Source of the DNA: Microdochium bolleyi
Taxonomy: Eukaryota > Ascomycota > Sordariomycetes > Xylariales > Microdochiaceae
Length of the DNA stretch: 64,000 nt
Assembly: GCA_001566295.1 (NCBI GenBank)
Contig: KQ964274.1
Location: forward strand, 62,001 to 126,000
Direction: 5' to 3'
Shown: positions 1-11,054 of the stretch, piece by piece
Position numbering within the stretch: the stretch's first letter is position 1
Layout: each line of letters opens with the position of its first letter
Notes under the pieces: model-generated
Database searches by the model: none
Seen by the model: the letters and a program-made list of their open reading frames with translations, nothing else
Told to the model about the DNA's origin: nothing
Program-made: the position numbers and the translations under genes

Positions 1-2
1 CC

Positions 3-989
3 TTTAGTGGCAGGCCACCAAGCCCTCCACCTATCGTCATCCCGGCCGTGCCAATCGCCAAAGCGCTGGCTCCCATCGCTCTGGTGCCCAGCTTTGCAAA
101 CATCGACCCGGCTTTTCTCAGCCCAGAGGATCTCGCAATCATCACACAGAATGCCAAGCCGCAGATAGCAAGGGACTCTGCCCAAAATTGGACGTACGAG
201 AGTCGGCGCCAAGCTCAACAGATCCTCGACTTTCTGTACCTTGGCCCCTCGAGTGTTGCCAAAGACCGCCAGTGGCTCAGGGACAACGGCTTCACCATGC
301 TGCTTGCGGCGCGGAGTTCATGGATGGCCGGAGTCCAACTCATGAGTGCTGATCGAGTCGCGGCTGAGCTCGGTATTCAAGCGGCGCACGTCGACGTCTC
401 GGGACACCAAGAGCTGATTCGCGCATTCCCAGATGTGGTGCGGATGATCAACAACCACATGCTCAGTGTGTATCGGGATCAGGCAGTCTCAGCCAATGAT
501 GCCGCTCAGCAGTATCCTATCCAGCCACCAACAGACTATCAGAATCACATAGCCATTGACCAAGGCAACTTCAAGAGGGGCAAGATTCTGGTCTTCTGCG
601 AGTCAGGCAACGACCGGTCTGCCGGTGTAGTCGTGGCATATCTCATGTCCGTCTACGGACTTGACATGGTCTCGGCTGCCCAGTTTGTGCAGTACAAGCG
701 CTTCTCCGTTAGCTTGGAAGATGACCTGAAGCAATTGCTCCTCACGTATCAGGGCATTTTGGAGGCGCAGCGCACCGTCAACACTTTCACACTCGGCACA
801 CCCAGCATCACTACACAGACCACAATCAATCAAGAAAACAGCAGCCATCCACGCAAGAGAGGCATCAACGACGTCATGCACATGGACGAGGACGGTGATG
901 AAAATTCCATGGCTGGGCAGGAGTTCGCTCTCGACGCCGCAAGATATCAGGACCGCGCAAGTTTCATGCCGTTTGTTGACGATGCGTAA
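3..989 (+). CDS. Dual-specificity phosphatase-like protein, 5'-truncated by the window
   Basis: The reading frame is open to the left edge of the window, and the first plausible start codon near the edge is a GTG at 48, which a fungal nuclear gene would not use, so the N-terminus lies outside. The C-terminal two thirds resemble the catalytic domain of dual-specificity/STYX-like phosphatases. The segment VFCESGNDRSAGVVVAYLM carries the P-loop: Cys at 597-599 and Arg at 615-617 in CX5R spacing. The His that usually precedes the Cys is Phe here, so activity may be altered, but unlike true STYX pseudophosphatases the Cys is kept. After the domain comes a short acidic tail with a basic patch. The family fits a cytosolic or nuclear protein-phosphatase role; the substrate is unknown. 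The gene ends at a TAA at 987-989. Confidence 0.8.
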   Translation, partial: FSGRPPSPPPIVIPAVPIAKALAPIALVPSFANIDPAFLSPEDLAIITQNAKPQIARDSAQNWTYESRRQAQQILDFLYLGPSSVAKDRQWLRDNGFTMLLAARSSWMAGVQLMSADRVAAELGIQAAHVDVSGHQELIRAFPDVVRMINNHMLSVYRDQAVSANDAAQQYPIQPPTDYQNHIAIDQGNFKRGKILVFCESGNDRSAGVVVAYLMSVYGLDMVSAAQFVQYKRFSVSLEDDLKQLLLTYQGILEAQRTVNTFTLGTPSITTQTTINQENSSHPRKRGINDVMHMDEDGDENSMAGQEFALDAARYQDRASFMPFVDDA

Positions 990-2356
990 GAAGACGGGCA
1001 CGTCGAGTGAGAAAACTATGCGCGGTTTTCATGCGAACCATGGCTCATAGATTTCGTGTTCGGCATACATTGGTAGTACACTCTTGTTTCGTTGTGGTCA
1101 GCCGGCGTTGGTGGAAAAGGCATATACCCATGGGCTGTCTTTCCGATTCCCTTTGTCTGTTTATCTTGCATCGCATTGCATCGCATTGATTGCCATAGAT
1201 TTTGGTAGAAATCATCAATTGGCACTTCCCTGGTCAATCTTTTGGTTCTTCTCGTGCTGTCGGATGACGATCGTGGAGGTTTTGGTTCGACAGCCTCACC
1301 TCGGCCTCACTAGCGACGAGTTGTTGGCCGCTTGATGCATCTGGCCCGAGGTTTCATTGCATTGGTCAATAATAATGATCTCAGGCACCTGGGGATACTT
1401 GAACTGTCCGATACGAATGTTCCAGTCTTGATGCTCGGTCCGAAAAGTTGCCAGCCGGATGACAATCCCTATCCAGCCACCTCGTCCGCCACACCTAGCC
1501 AGGCAACCACACTTCGCGGTTGCTATGCCACAACGAGGCCATCTCGTGGCGGGGAGACCAGCCACCTCGCTCGACCCCGCGATCATCCCACTTGCACAAA
1601 TGCCTGAGGTTGTGTGTAATCCTCGGGTCGCCTTCTGGAGTACCAGCTCGAGTACGCAACCCGACGTCTCAACCCCGCCATCTCTTCCTCGTCGCTCTCC
1701 ACTACTCACCACCAACCACTGACATCAACAACACCACCACTCACTACACAATCCTCCTCGTGTCTTCTTGTGCCCCATAAGCGCAATACGTGAGGCACGA
1801 TCTGGACAGAAGCAACAACACAGATCTCACTTACCAGTACCACTCTGATGACACCACGACTTAGACACAGTCGCCCACTGCCTCGCCATCATCGATCAAC
1901 GGAACCGCAACGAGGGGTAACTACTCCCAAGTCCCGAGCCATCACTCTACAGAGCCTTCTTACTTGATTATACTGCGAGCCTGCCCAAATTGTAAGCCTC
2001 CTGTCTTCATAGCGACGACTGTTTCCCTTCAATCGCTGGCGATCGGCTCTCACATCTTTCCAAGCACGATGTTGACGCACTCCAGCCCAATCTAACGGCA
2101 CTGCTGGCTTTTGCTTGGCTAATGAACACAAATTTCGACAATTGGTCCTGGCAATATCCTCGCCTTCACTGTCATTTCATCTCAGAGTATCGCCCAAATT
2201 GCGAGCGATCTTACCCCACCACTTAGAATCATTCCATCTTGATATCCACCACCTTCTTTCAAACATCGCAAGTCTCCAAGACACCCAGGAAACAGCTCTA
2301 CAAGAGAAATGCAGACTTCTTGAACAATAGATTCAGGACAACACCCATTTTTCAGG
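990..2356. other. Intergenic region, no gene seen
   Basis: This 1.4 kb stretch separates the phosphatase-like gene from the large unknown gene. Open frames here are short and overlap one another on both strands. The last 400 nt are rich in C, T and A with short pyrimidine tracts, which fits a promoter and 5' leader for the downstream gene. No RNA gene or repeat was recognised. Confidence 0.5.
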
Positions 2357-5300
2357 ATGGCGGATCTCGCGTTCTACTACGAACTCGCGGGCGCCATGGC
2401 CCACGGGCCCGAAGTCGACATGATGTCAGACTTCGATATGGAATCCTACCAGCTCGACACAGACATGTTCCCCGACATCTTCTCGGCAGAGCCCACGACT
2501 CACTACCCGCCACCTCTCGTCATTGAAACTGCCGCGCTTAATGACGATGCCTGCAAGGACCCGGATTTCCTTGGCCCATGGGCTGATAGTAACCAAATCG
2601 CCGAGCTACAGGCCTGCGTTTCCAAACCCACCAGCGCCGTCCAGACGAAACAAAAGCCGCTGCAGTGGGAAGACCTGTCAAAGGAGACCCAGCACTATCT
2701 CATCAAGGCGGCAGTCGATTACCATCTGCAGCAGCAGCAGCACCACCAGCGGCACCAAGCGGACTCGGACAAGTCTAGTGCAGAGGCCCGCAAAACCGTG
2801 TTCTGGAAGGCAATGGACAGCCTGGCTGTCGACACCATCGTTGCAGAGGCGCTTTCCACGGAATACCAGGTCAAGCGACGCAAAACGCCCAGCGCAGAGC
2901 CGAACTTCAATCCAGCGAGAGACGATTCGACAATAGTTGAGACGATCAACGAAGGCACTCTGGCCGATGTCGTGCGCAAGGCACAAGACTACGTCGTCGG
3001 GGCCGGCAGGAACTTCCTACTCCCCGCCATTGCCCAGAGCACCCACCTGGTCCAACAAAATTTGCTTGAAACGTCATACTTTGGGTTCCCAGGCCTCATG
3101 AAGTGCCAGCCCGCTGTCGGCTCACTGGCAGAGAGCCAAGCTTTTGCTTCGTTTCGAGTCGCGACGGATCAGAAAGGCAAGCCCAGCGAGAGGCTTCTGC
3201 TTCGAGACATCAGACTGCCCGCCAACTCACTCGTGTATGGTATCAACGGCGTCATCACTCTGGCTGAGGCTGGCAAGTACACATTTCAGTACCCAGAAGC
3301 GTACAGCCAGAAGCTTGAGAAGAGGGATGGCAACGAAGTACTGCTGTGCACAGCTATGGGTTCATTGAGCACACACGAGAAGTCCTGGCAGAATCTTTCA
3401 CAGCCGACAGCCAGAGACGACAATGCGAAACCTGGTGAAGGATATCTTGACCCTTCCGAGATCAGCACAGATTGCTCGACACTTGTGCATTCTGTCTTCC
3501 ACAATGCTTGTGGCGACGGCGGCAAGGCCCCCATTGGGCCTGAGAGATACCAGAGAAACGCAACGCTGGAGAAAGTCGCCAGCGACTTCAAGGGCTTTGC
3601 CGGCTTCCTTCAGTTTTACCTACCAAAGGGCTTCCATGTGACAGGCCCAACAGGCAAGCATGTCACTTTTGAGAAGCTCTTCAGTCCCCTCAATGCACCA
3701 GTTGCTCCCGGCGAGGAGGGCTAGTACACCCTCATCTTCGGCGACGTACAACCCGGTTCCTTCAACGCCCAGCGCCAGCTGATCTTCCAAGACGACTTTG
3801 TCCTTCGCATGAAGCTCATGCAGCCTGCCGCGATGTTTCGAGACCTTCAGCTGATGCCACGGGTCAGCGAGCCCGGAGTACACCAGTTCATCGCGCCCAA
3901 AGGTCAAGGTGTGGATCTCCTGTGCGAGAGCGGCCGCTACTACATCCCGCAAGGCATGGAACCGCCAGTGGATGTAGAGAGTCAATCCTCCGTTGACGCT
4001 CAAGCAGAGATTGTGCAGACGCAAGCAGCGGGGAAGGCGAAGGACCAGAGAGCGCAGAATCTCCAGCGGCTTCTCAAGACGGCCGCTATCGTTCATGCTC
4101 GGGAGTCGCAGCAGAGAGAGCTTGCGGATCCCGAGGTCACCACTGGAGCGAACCCTCAGGGTGGCGACAGCACAGAGGCAGAGATGCTCACTGAGCGGGA
4201 TGTCGACTCGCCAATGACAGATGTGCCGAGTGGTGGCCAAGGCAACCATCTAGGCGCCTCAGCCACGCCGACAACACCTCAAATAAATCTTCTCGGCGAC
4301 GAGGAGAAGGAGCTCAGGCACAAGCTGATCATAGAGGAGGCCGAGAAGACGCTCGAGCCCTATAGAAAGCGGCTCATGTCACAAGAGCGCAAAGAACGAA
4401 GTGACGATCAGAAGCAAGCCCTGAGCCTGATGGAGCAACAGCAGCAGGAGAAGGAGAGCTTACGCACACAGCAGAAGCCCGGAGCCACGAACCAAAAGCG
4501 AAACCTTAAGCGCTCCGTTGAGGACGAAGAATTCAAGCCAGGGGAGGCTGCCAGATCAAAGAAGAAGGCAAAGGTCTTCAAGGAGGACATTCACAAGCCC
4601 AGGCCAAACGGTACAAAGCCCACCAAGGCCACGAAGCCTCCGAAGCGTGATTTGCAGCAGCCAAATCAGGTGCGGGTCACCAATCCCGCCAAACCCAAAG
4701 TCATCAAGGATTTTAAGGTCATCTCTGCAGAGGAGACGACCACTGGCCGCAAGCGACAGCGCCCGGTCGAGGGGGATGATGGTAATGGCGACGCAGAGGT
4801 CAACCGGCCTCAAAAACGAGCGAACAAGGCGTCGCTCATGGTCACTGACACGAAGCAATGCGGCCCGAAGAAAAACCGCACACCAAAGAACGAGCCGGCC
4901 AGAGAGCGCAGTGTCCAGTGTTCCCCATCACGGGCATCAGAAGACGGGTATTCTGGCGGCACCAGCATCGACTCGGACATCGAGAGCTCTCGCCGTGGGC
5001 AAGCGCCGCATGCGCGGCCTGAGATCCAAGGACCTGCTACATTAAGCCGTCCTGCGTACACCCAGGGATTCGACCCGGTTAGTGGCAGACCAATCATCAC
5101 TATGCACGCATCCCCTGAGATCGCCGCAGTGATGGCGAGATTTCCGCCCGGAGCACGCTTCCGACCTTCTGGATCTGGCCTCAATCTGACTCAGATCACC
5201 ATGCCACCGGTCCAAGAGGGACACCATATCCCATTGAATATTGCGACTTCACAAACCACCTTCCAGCCCGTGCCACCTCTGACTATGCCTGCCGTCGGAA

Positions 5301-5653
5301 CAATGAATGCTCTGGCCCAGATCCAGTACCGAGCCCAGCTTGCGTGGCAGCAGCAGATGTGGATGACTGCCATGATGGCTAGTATGAACCAGCAGAACCC
5401 AGCCATGGCCCAGCAGGGGCCGATCATGGGCCAGCAGGTGCCGGTCATGGGTCAGAATATGGCGGCCGACACGTTTCGTGCTATGTCGGCAGCTCCCGGC
5501 TCGCAGTTGCATACGCCCACTTCGCCTGCTTTCCCACAATCTGCTGAGGCGTCATTGAAGATGGCCCCGGCTCAGGCTGGTTGTGCACTCTCAGCCGCGA
5601 GAGAGACCATCGAGATCATCGACGGGCCGGACGAGAGGGATGTTTTTGATTAA
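2357..5653 (+). CDS. Large unrecognised protein interrupted by one in-frame TAG
   Basis: Function not recognised. The frame from the ATG at 2357 runs 455 codons to a TAG at 3722-3724. The same frame then continues for another 642 codons to 5653, with no stop between the TAG and the first downstream ATG at 3809. Text on both sides of the TAG reads like one protein: an ordered part up to about 3900, then a long disordered tail. The tail contains a charged helical stretch (about 4300-4470, many E/K/Q), several basic nuclear-localisation-like clusters (KRRK around 2870, RSKKKAK around 4560, RKRQRP around 4750) and a Gln/Met/Pro-rich repeat near 5340-5460. A nuclear location is inferred only from the basic clusters. 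The TAG could be removed by an intron ending in CTAG at 3724 with in-phase donors at 3638 or 3662, but both donors are weak. Readthrough, pseudogenisation or a sequence error are alternatives. Confidence 0.6.
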
Positions 5654-6863
5654 ACGTCGCCGAGGGATCTGAAGTGCTCATATCCGTCTGGATCACAATT
5701 CTTAAGGCACAGAACACATCACAGGCCAGAAACCTGCGGACGACCTCGAAAGAAGAAGAAAAAAGAAGTAAGGCACAGATTACATGGCACACGCGATTCT
5801 TCCAATCACAAGCCACATAGAGACGCTGTCAGAATAACTGATGCAAATTGCCAACACGTAACGACTAACACACACCAACGTGATATGATCCGAGCGGGCG
5901 ACTGGGCGCGGGAGCACCTTCAATTTCCATGGAGAATTAGGATCTCAGAGAATTCAAGACAAGACTCAGCACGGGATACAATCTCACCAGATTTCGCTTA
6001 TAGATATTGGTGGGAAAGGAGAGGGGCGGGCCATCAAAGAGAACCAAGAAGGTCGGCAAGTGGGATGCTGGATACGGACCATCAAGACCAGCCACGACGA
6101 GGGAAGTGAGAATGGCCACGAGTTTGTGTGCAAAGAACTTGATTGTATACTACCCTCATGACAGATGGATATTCAGATGGAGTAGACCAGCTCCTCTTTC
6201 TGTCTCAAGACTGGAGGCGCTCTGAGTTCAGGAATAATATCGTTAAGTTCTGCCATCGATATGTCGGTTCTGCATGTGAAAGGACAGACGGTCATGTAAG
6301 TGAACCTGCAGGGGTTATGTGAAAGTGGGGCCCTCTCTCCCCACCTCTCAAAGTGGAGCCTGCGGAGGTGCAGTACAGCAGCCAGCCCAAGCTGCCATCC
6401 AGCATCATCGCTCATCCCACACAACCGACCATTCGGAAGCCTGCTCACGACATCTCTGCGGTAACACACTCCTTGGAGCCCCGACTGTACCACGCAATCA
6501 CTCGAGCAGCTGTGGTTGAACCCTCCGCAAGCGCCTGTTACACTTCGGGCTCCAATCGCACCCATTGCGCCAGTTCAGCCAGGCTGTGCTCCTGTCAGGC
6601 ATCACGTCACCCGGCTTGCGCGGCAGCGGAACCTTTGCGCTCCGGGCAGTCCACCTCGACACACAGGCCCTCTACGACAATCACGCAACCTCGAGCTGCA
6701 TCTTTGATTGAGCAGCGCCCGTAGGCAATCGCATACGCAAGCGAGCTTCGTCGACCGAATTAGCCCAATCGATCCCAGCTCTACGGCCAGAAAGGGGCCC
6801 CCTTCATATTCGAGCCCAGCAACAGACACATCCGCGAACACATAGAAAAACACACCATTCACC
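5654..6863. other. Intergenic region, no gene seen
   Basis: This 1.2 kb stretch holds only short, mutually overlapping open frames. It includes the 3' region of the upstream gene and the promoter/leader of END3. The leader ends in an A-rich stretch and CACC directly before the ATG. No repeat or RNA gene was recognised. Confidence 0.5.
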
Positions 6864-8256
6864 ATGCCGCCGCGCATCGAGCCGTCCGAGATTGAGACGT
6901 ACTGGAATATCTTCAGCACGCGGACTAATGGCGGCACGCACCTGACGGGCGAGCAGGCCGCGCCGCTCCTCAAGAACAGCGGCCTGCGCGATGACCAGCT
7001 GGAGCGCATCTGGGATGTTGCCGATATTGACAACGACGGCAATCTCGACTTTGAGGAGTTTTGCGTGGGGATGCGCATCATTTTCGACATTGTCAACGGG
7101 GTGAGTGGCACTCATGATGGGCATTCTTCGTGAATGCGATCGTCAGAGGTTCCCGGGGACGGTCATGGCTGACACATTACCATTTGTGCTTGTTTAGGAG
7201 TATGCCGATGTCCCGACGACGCTACCAGACTGGCTCGTGCCCGAGTCGAAATCGCATCTCGTGCAGGCGAACCGGGCCGTGACGGGCAAGCAGGTGCAGT
7301 TCGAGCGGGTCGATGACGACCTTGACGAGCCTGGGCTCAAGGACGGGTTTGACTGGTACATGAAGCCCGCCGACAAGTCCAAGTACGAGTCGATATACCA
7401 GGAGAACAGAGACATGCGTGGAGAGGTGTCATGTAAGTTGATCAGGACGGGACGACCAACAAGCTCAAACAAGCGAGGGGACTAACCGCCTGTCTATCGT
7501 CTAGTCACTGCCCTGCAGGACCTATACGAGTCGCTCGACGTTCCCGACACAGACATCCGCTCGGCGTGGAACCTCATCAACCCGCAGGCCGCCTCGACCG
7601 TCAACAAGGACGCCTGCCTGGCGTTCCTGCACATCCTCAACAACCGGCACGATGGGTATCGCATTCCGCGCACGGTGCCCGCCTCACTGCGCTCCTCGTT
7701 CGAGCGCAACCAGATCGACTACCAGCTCGACAGCGAACGCAACAAGTCCGGCTCTGCCGCAGCGGCAGCCCGGTGGGCCGCCAAGTCCGACGACGCGACC
7801 GCCACGGGCCGCAAGGCCAAGTTCGGCGACCAGTACCTCACCCGCCTAGGCCGCAGCGGCTTCAAAGCGCAGGGCACAGACTTCAGCACGGCCAAGACAG
7901 ACGACTGGGAGGAGGTCCGGCTGAAGCGGCAGCTCGCCGAGCTCGACGACAAGATGGCGCGGATCGAGGAGCAGGCCAACATCCGCGCCGGGCGGGGCGC
8001 CCACGGGAAGCGGGACAGCAAGCCGGCACTCGTGAAGCGCGAGCTCGAGCAGCTGCTCGATTACAAGCGCAAGGAGGCCCGCGAGCTCGAGGAAGGCTCC
8101 GGCAGGGTGAAGGCTGGAGGCGATCTCAAGTCGGTGCGCGAGGATCTGACGACTGTCCAGGAGCAGATTGATGGCCTTGAGACGCATCTGAGCACCCGCA
8201 TCAAGGTTCTCGACCAATTGAGGAGAGAGATCGACGACGCGAAGGCGAACCGATAA
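6864..8256 (+). CDS. end3: END3/SagA, EH-domain actin-patch endocytosis protein
   Basis: Three exons: 6864-7100, 7198-7432 and 7505-8256, giving 407 residues, the usual length for fungal End3. Intron 1 is GTGAGT...TTTAG. Intron 2 is GTAAGT...CTAG with an ACTAAC branch site near 7481. The first exon encodes an N-terminal EH domain with an EF-hand-like loop (DIDNDGNLDFEEF, about residues 57-69). A second EH-like segment follows (LQDLYESLDVPDTDIRSAWN), then a C-terminal coiled coil rich in E, K and R. Known role of the family: End3 links Pan1 and Sla1 in the actin cytoskeleton-regulatory complex at cortical endocytic sites. The gene is intact and its codon use is strongly GC-ended. Confidence 0.93.
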
Positions 8257-9029
8257 GGCCGGACGCTGCGCATGAGCTGAACATTTTAATTACCTCGGAA
8301 CATGAGCACGCCGCTGGTAGCTATCTCATGGTGTGGAATCCGGGATATGCCGAGCGAGGTGGCCATAGATAGAGGAGGTAGGAGTGCCAGTCGAGGCAAA
8401 GTGTGTATATAGGTGGACAACAAATGAGACTTTGAAGGGCGTACCCAAGCAAGCATACTAAGCATGCAACAATCATCCTCGTAGCGACGCATGTGAAAGA
8501 CTCGGCCTATTTTGCTGCTGGTCTTGCTGGCCACTTCTTCTTTTTCACGGACGGAGTATGTGCCTATCTGTCCACGCTGGTCGTTCGTGTGCTTTTGGCA
8601 AAACCGCCCGCGGTTCGCTCTCGGGATACACCCCTACCCTAGGGTATGTGTGAAAGAATGGCTTCTCTCCCGTGCTCACTACCCCGTAGTCCTGCTGATG
8701 CCAGCTCTATGGATAATTCGGGCCTTGAGTTCTAGAGGTTCTATAGATCCCGCGAGGTTCAGAAGAAAAGTAAAGAGAGCCAGTAATCTAGATGTCCAAT
8801 GGTTCAGGTAAAGCCTAGGGCTACCTACCTTGCAGCACCGAAGTGAGGAACGAGGGAACGAAAAGCTTCGAAAACAATATTTGCATCAACGCTGTCTAAC
8901 TTTGGGGGGGTATCAAAACTGTCTCGCGTCCTCCCACCTTTGCCACGCGCACACACATCATTAACTTCCCACGCCTCTGGCTCGTCCCTCCAGACTTCTT
9001 CTGCACAAACACACACAAATTTGGCTCGA
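8257..9029. other. Convergent intergenic region with a TACCCTAGGGTA palindrome
   Basis: This lies between END3 (plus) and the FAD oxidoreductase (minus), whose 3' ends face each other. No gene is visible. Around 8634-8648 there is a perfect 12-nt palindrome, TACCCTAGGGTA, one of several related ACC/GGT-rich elements in this window. A GCCTAGGGCTACCTACCTT stretch follows near 8811. Confidence 0.5.
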
Positions 9030-10208
9030 TCAGAAAGAGCTCCCATCGACCCAGCCCGGCAGCCGCTCCACGCCCAGCGTCTTGCCCTTCATCTGGTACA
9101 CCATGAAGGAGAAGAGCTTGACGAAGCCCATGCGGCCGATGCCCCTCTCGCGGCCCACCGAGGCGATGTGCACGTCGAACGGCAGCAGCGACACCGCGGC
9201 GGGGCTCTTGCCCCTGAGGACGAGGTCGATGTTCTTGGCGACGCCGGCGGCCTGCATGTCGGCGAGCACGAAGGCGGCCTTGGGCTTGGACACGATGTCG
9301 CCGGCCGCCCAGACGTTGTCGGCACCGCCGCCGCCTGTGACGCGGAAGCGGTCGTCGACCTCGACGAGCTTGGTCCTGTCGTTGAGGAGCTTGGCGGGGA
9401 CGTACTCGGAGTTGGGCACAACGCCCATGGTGGGGAGGTACAGGTCTGCCGTGAGCTTCTCGCCGTTCTGGAGGGTGATTTCGGTCTTTCCCGTGGTGCT
9501 GTTGTTGGTGTCGCTGCTGCTGCCGCCGTCGAGCTGGGCTGTGCTGGCGACGCGGGAGGATGTCCTGATCTCGACGCCCAGCTTCTTGAGCTCGTTAGTG
9601 GCAGCGGCGGCCACCGAGTCGCCGCCAAGGATCGAGTCGTCACCGCTCAGGAGGATGACCTTCTTGTCCTTCTTGTACTCGAACGCGATCTCGCCTGCCA
9701 GCTCGACGCCCGTGGCGCCCGCGCCGGCGACGACGATCTCCTTGGCGTCGGCGACGCGCTGCTGCAGGTGCTTGAGCGTGGCAGTGACCTCCTCGTGGGT
9801 GCCGTTGGCCTTCCAGGGGACGTTGGCGTCGACGTAGCGGCTGCCCGTGGCGAGGACGAGGTGGTCGTACGAGAAGGTCTGGTCTGCGGCCTCGCCGCCG
9901 GCGCCGCTGGTGGTCTGGACCTTGACAGTCTTGGCGTCTGTGTCGAGGGCCTCTGCGGTGCCGATGACGAGCTGGAAGGAGCCCTCGGGGTACTTTTCGA
10001 AGCCCTTGGCAATGGGCAGGGCGTACTGGTCCTCGCTCAGCTGGCCCGGGACGACGGCGCGGACGGAGGCCATGTTCCAGTAGAAGTGAGAGTTCTTTGT
10101 GACGAGGACGACCTTGAGGTCCGGGACGGTCTTGGCGGTGGTCTTGAGCAGGCAGTGGGCGACTTTGACGCCGACGTAGGCGCCGCCGAGGATGACAACG
10201 GTCGGCAT
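9030..10208 (-). CDS. AIF/AMID (FSP1)-type FAD-dependent NAD(P)H oxidoreductase
   Basis: A single-exon 392-residue protein starting at the ATG at 10208. It shows the two nucleotide-binding motifs of the pyridine-nucleotide-disulfide oxidoreductase fold: an N-terminal FAD loop (VVILGGAYVGVKVA) and a central NADH loop (VVAGAGATGVELAGEIA). The C-terminal FAD-contact motif (NVWAAGDIV) is also present. Length and order match the AMID/AIFM2 group, which pass electrons from NAD(P)H to quinones and in fungi are tied to oxidative-stress and cell-death responses. No clear mitochondrial presequence or membrane anchor is seen, so a cytosolic or lipid-surface location is inferred. Upstream is a (GTGA)n/(GT)n microsatellite. 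A long antisense frame across the gene is a GC3 shadow. Confidence 0.88.
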   Translation of the reverse strand: MPTVVILGGAYVGVKVAHCLLKTTAKTVPDLKVVLVTKNSHFYWNMASVRAVVPGQLSEDQYALPIAKGFEKYPEGSFQLVIGTAEALDTDAKTVKVQTTSGAGGEAADQTFSYDHLVLATGSRYVDANVPWKANGTHEEVTATLKHLQQRVADAKEIVVAGAGATGVELAGEIAFEYKKDKKVILLSGDDSILGGDSVAAAATNELKKLGVEIRTSSRVASTAQLDGGSSSDTNNSTTGKTEITLQNGEKLTADLYLPTMGVVPNSEYVPAKLLNDRTKLVEVDDRFRVTGGGGADNVWAAGDIVSKPKAAFVLADMQAAGVAKNIDLVLRGKSPAAVSLLPFDVHIASVGRERGIGRMGFVKLFSFMVYQMKGKTLGVERLPGWVDGSSF

Positions 10209-10218
10209 GGTGGCGGTT

Positions 10219-10272
10219 GTGAGTGAGTGAGTGAGTGTGTGAGTGTGTGTGTGTGTATGTGTGCGTGTCTGT
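10219..10272. repeat. (GTGA)n / (GT)n microsatellite in the promoter of the FAD oxidoreductase
   Basis: Directly upstream of the minus-strand start codon at 10208, the sequence runs through GTGA units, then GT/GTGT units with a few interruptions (GTAT, GTGC). Read along the mRNA it is a CA/CACT-rich leader or promoter tract. Such tracts vary in length between strains. Confidence 0.85.
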
Positions 10273-10329
10273 CTGGCCGTCTATGCGGTGCTGGTGCTGT
10301 TGCTCACAGGCAATGGCAGAGATGTTGAC

Positions 10330-10562
10330 CGACTTAAATACCCTACCCTTAAGGTACCTTACCTACCTTTAGGGTATCCTTTGTCGTGGTTGCCCAGGGA
10401 CCCTCAGGACCCGTTCTGGCGCCGCTGCGGGTGCTTCATGCACCCTTCGGCCCCGGCTGAATCCCCGAGCTCCACCTACGCGTCCCTGAAGGTACCCCCA
10501 GGCCTACTGTAGGCATCACTACATCACTAACATCACTACCCTAAGGTACCCTGGGGTATTCT
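10330..10562. repeat. Cluster of TACC/GGTA palindromic motifs
   Basis: Around 10336-10378 the sequence contains ATACCCTA..., CCTTAAGG, GGTACC, ACCTACC and TTTAGGGTAT, so the outer ATACCCTA and TAGGGTAT arms are complementary and can fold. A related CCTAAGGTACCCTGGGGTAT lies at about 10539-10560. Similar elements recur at other intergenic places in the window. Function is unknown. Confidence 0.55.
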
Positions 10563-11054
10563 AGGCCAGATTCGGAGAGCTGACTGCCATTTTGGACCTC
10601 TGGGCTCCTGCTCCGTCCCAGACCATTGGCTCGAGGTGCTTGTTGGCATTGTCTGGATTGGTCAGGCTTAGTAACGGCGACAGCCGTGTGCCAGCCAGAT
10701 TACGAGAGCTCCCGTCTGGCAGGCAAGACACGGCCTGCGGAGCAATGCATTTCGAATAAAGTTGATCAAGGTGGGGCTCGGAGACTTTTGATGCTGTCCC
10801 ATGTGCGTCCGGTTTGGGAATCAATTCCCTGCTTACAACTTCGGCATCAGCCACAGTCTGGGGGACCTGCTGACTTGATCACAGTCGCAATGGAGTGGAT
10901 GGACTCTCGACCTTTGAATCTGTATCAATATCAATGCGCTATGAACACCAGGATTCTGGGCGGTCCCCTCATCCCGTAAACCAAATGCAATATGCAGCAT
11001 TGCAGAGAAGGCCTCCAAACTTCCCTTGTACACGAGAAACCCTCTCCGGCCTCA

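Noticed and set aside
8940..10226. 428-codon open frame antisense to the FAD oxidoreductase
   Set aside because: It mirrors a strongly GC3-biased real gene; its text is Leu/Val/Gly/Asp/Glu repeats with no motif.
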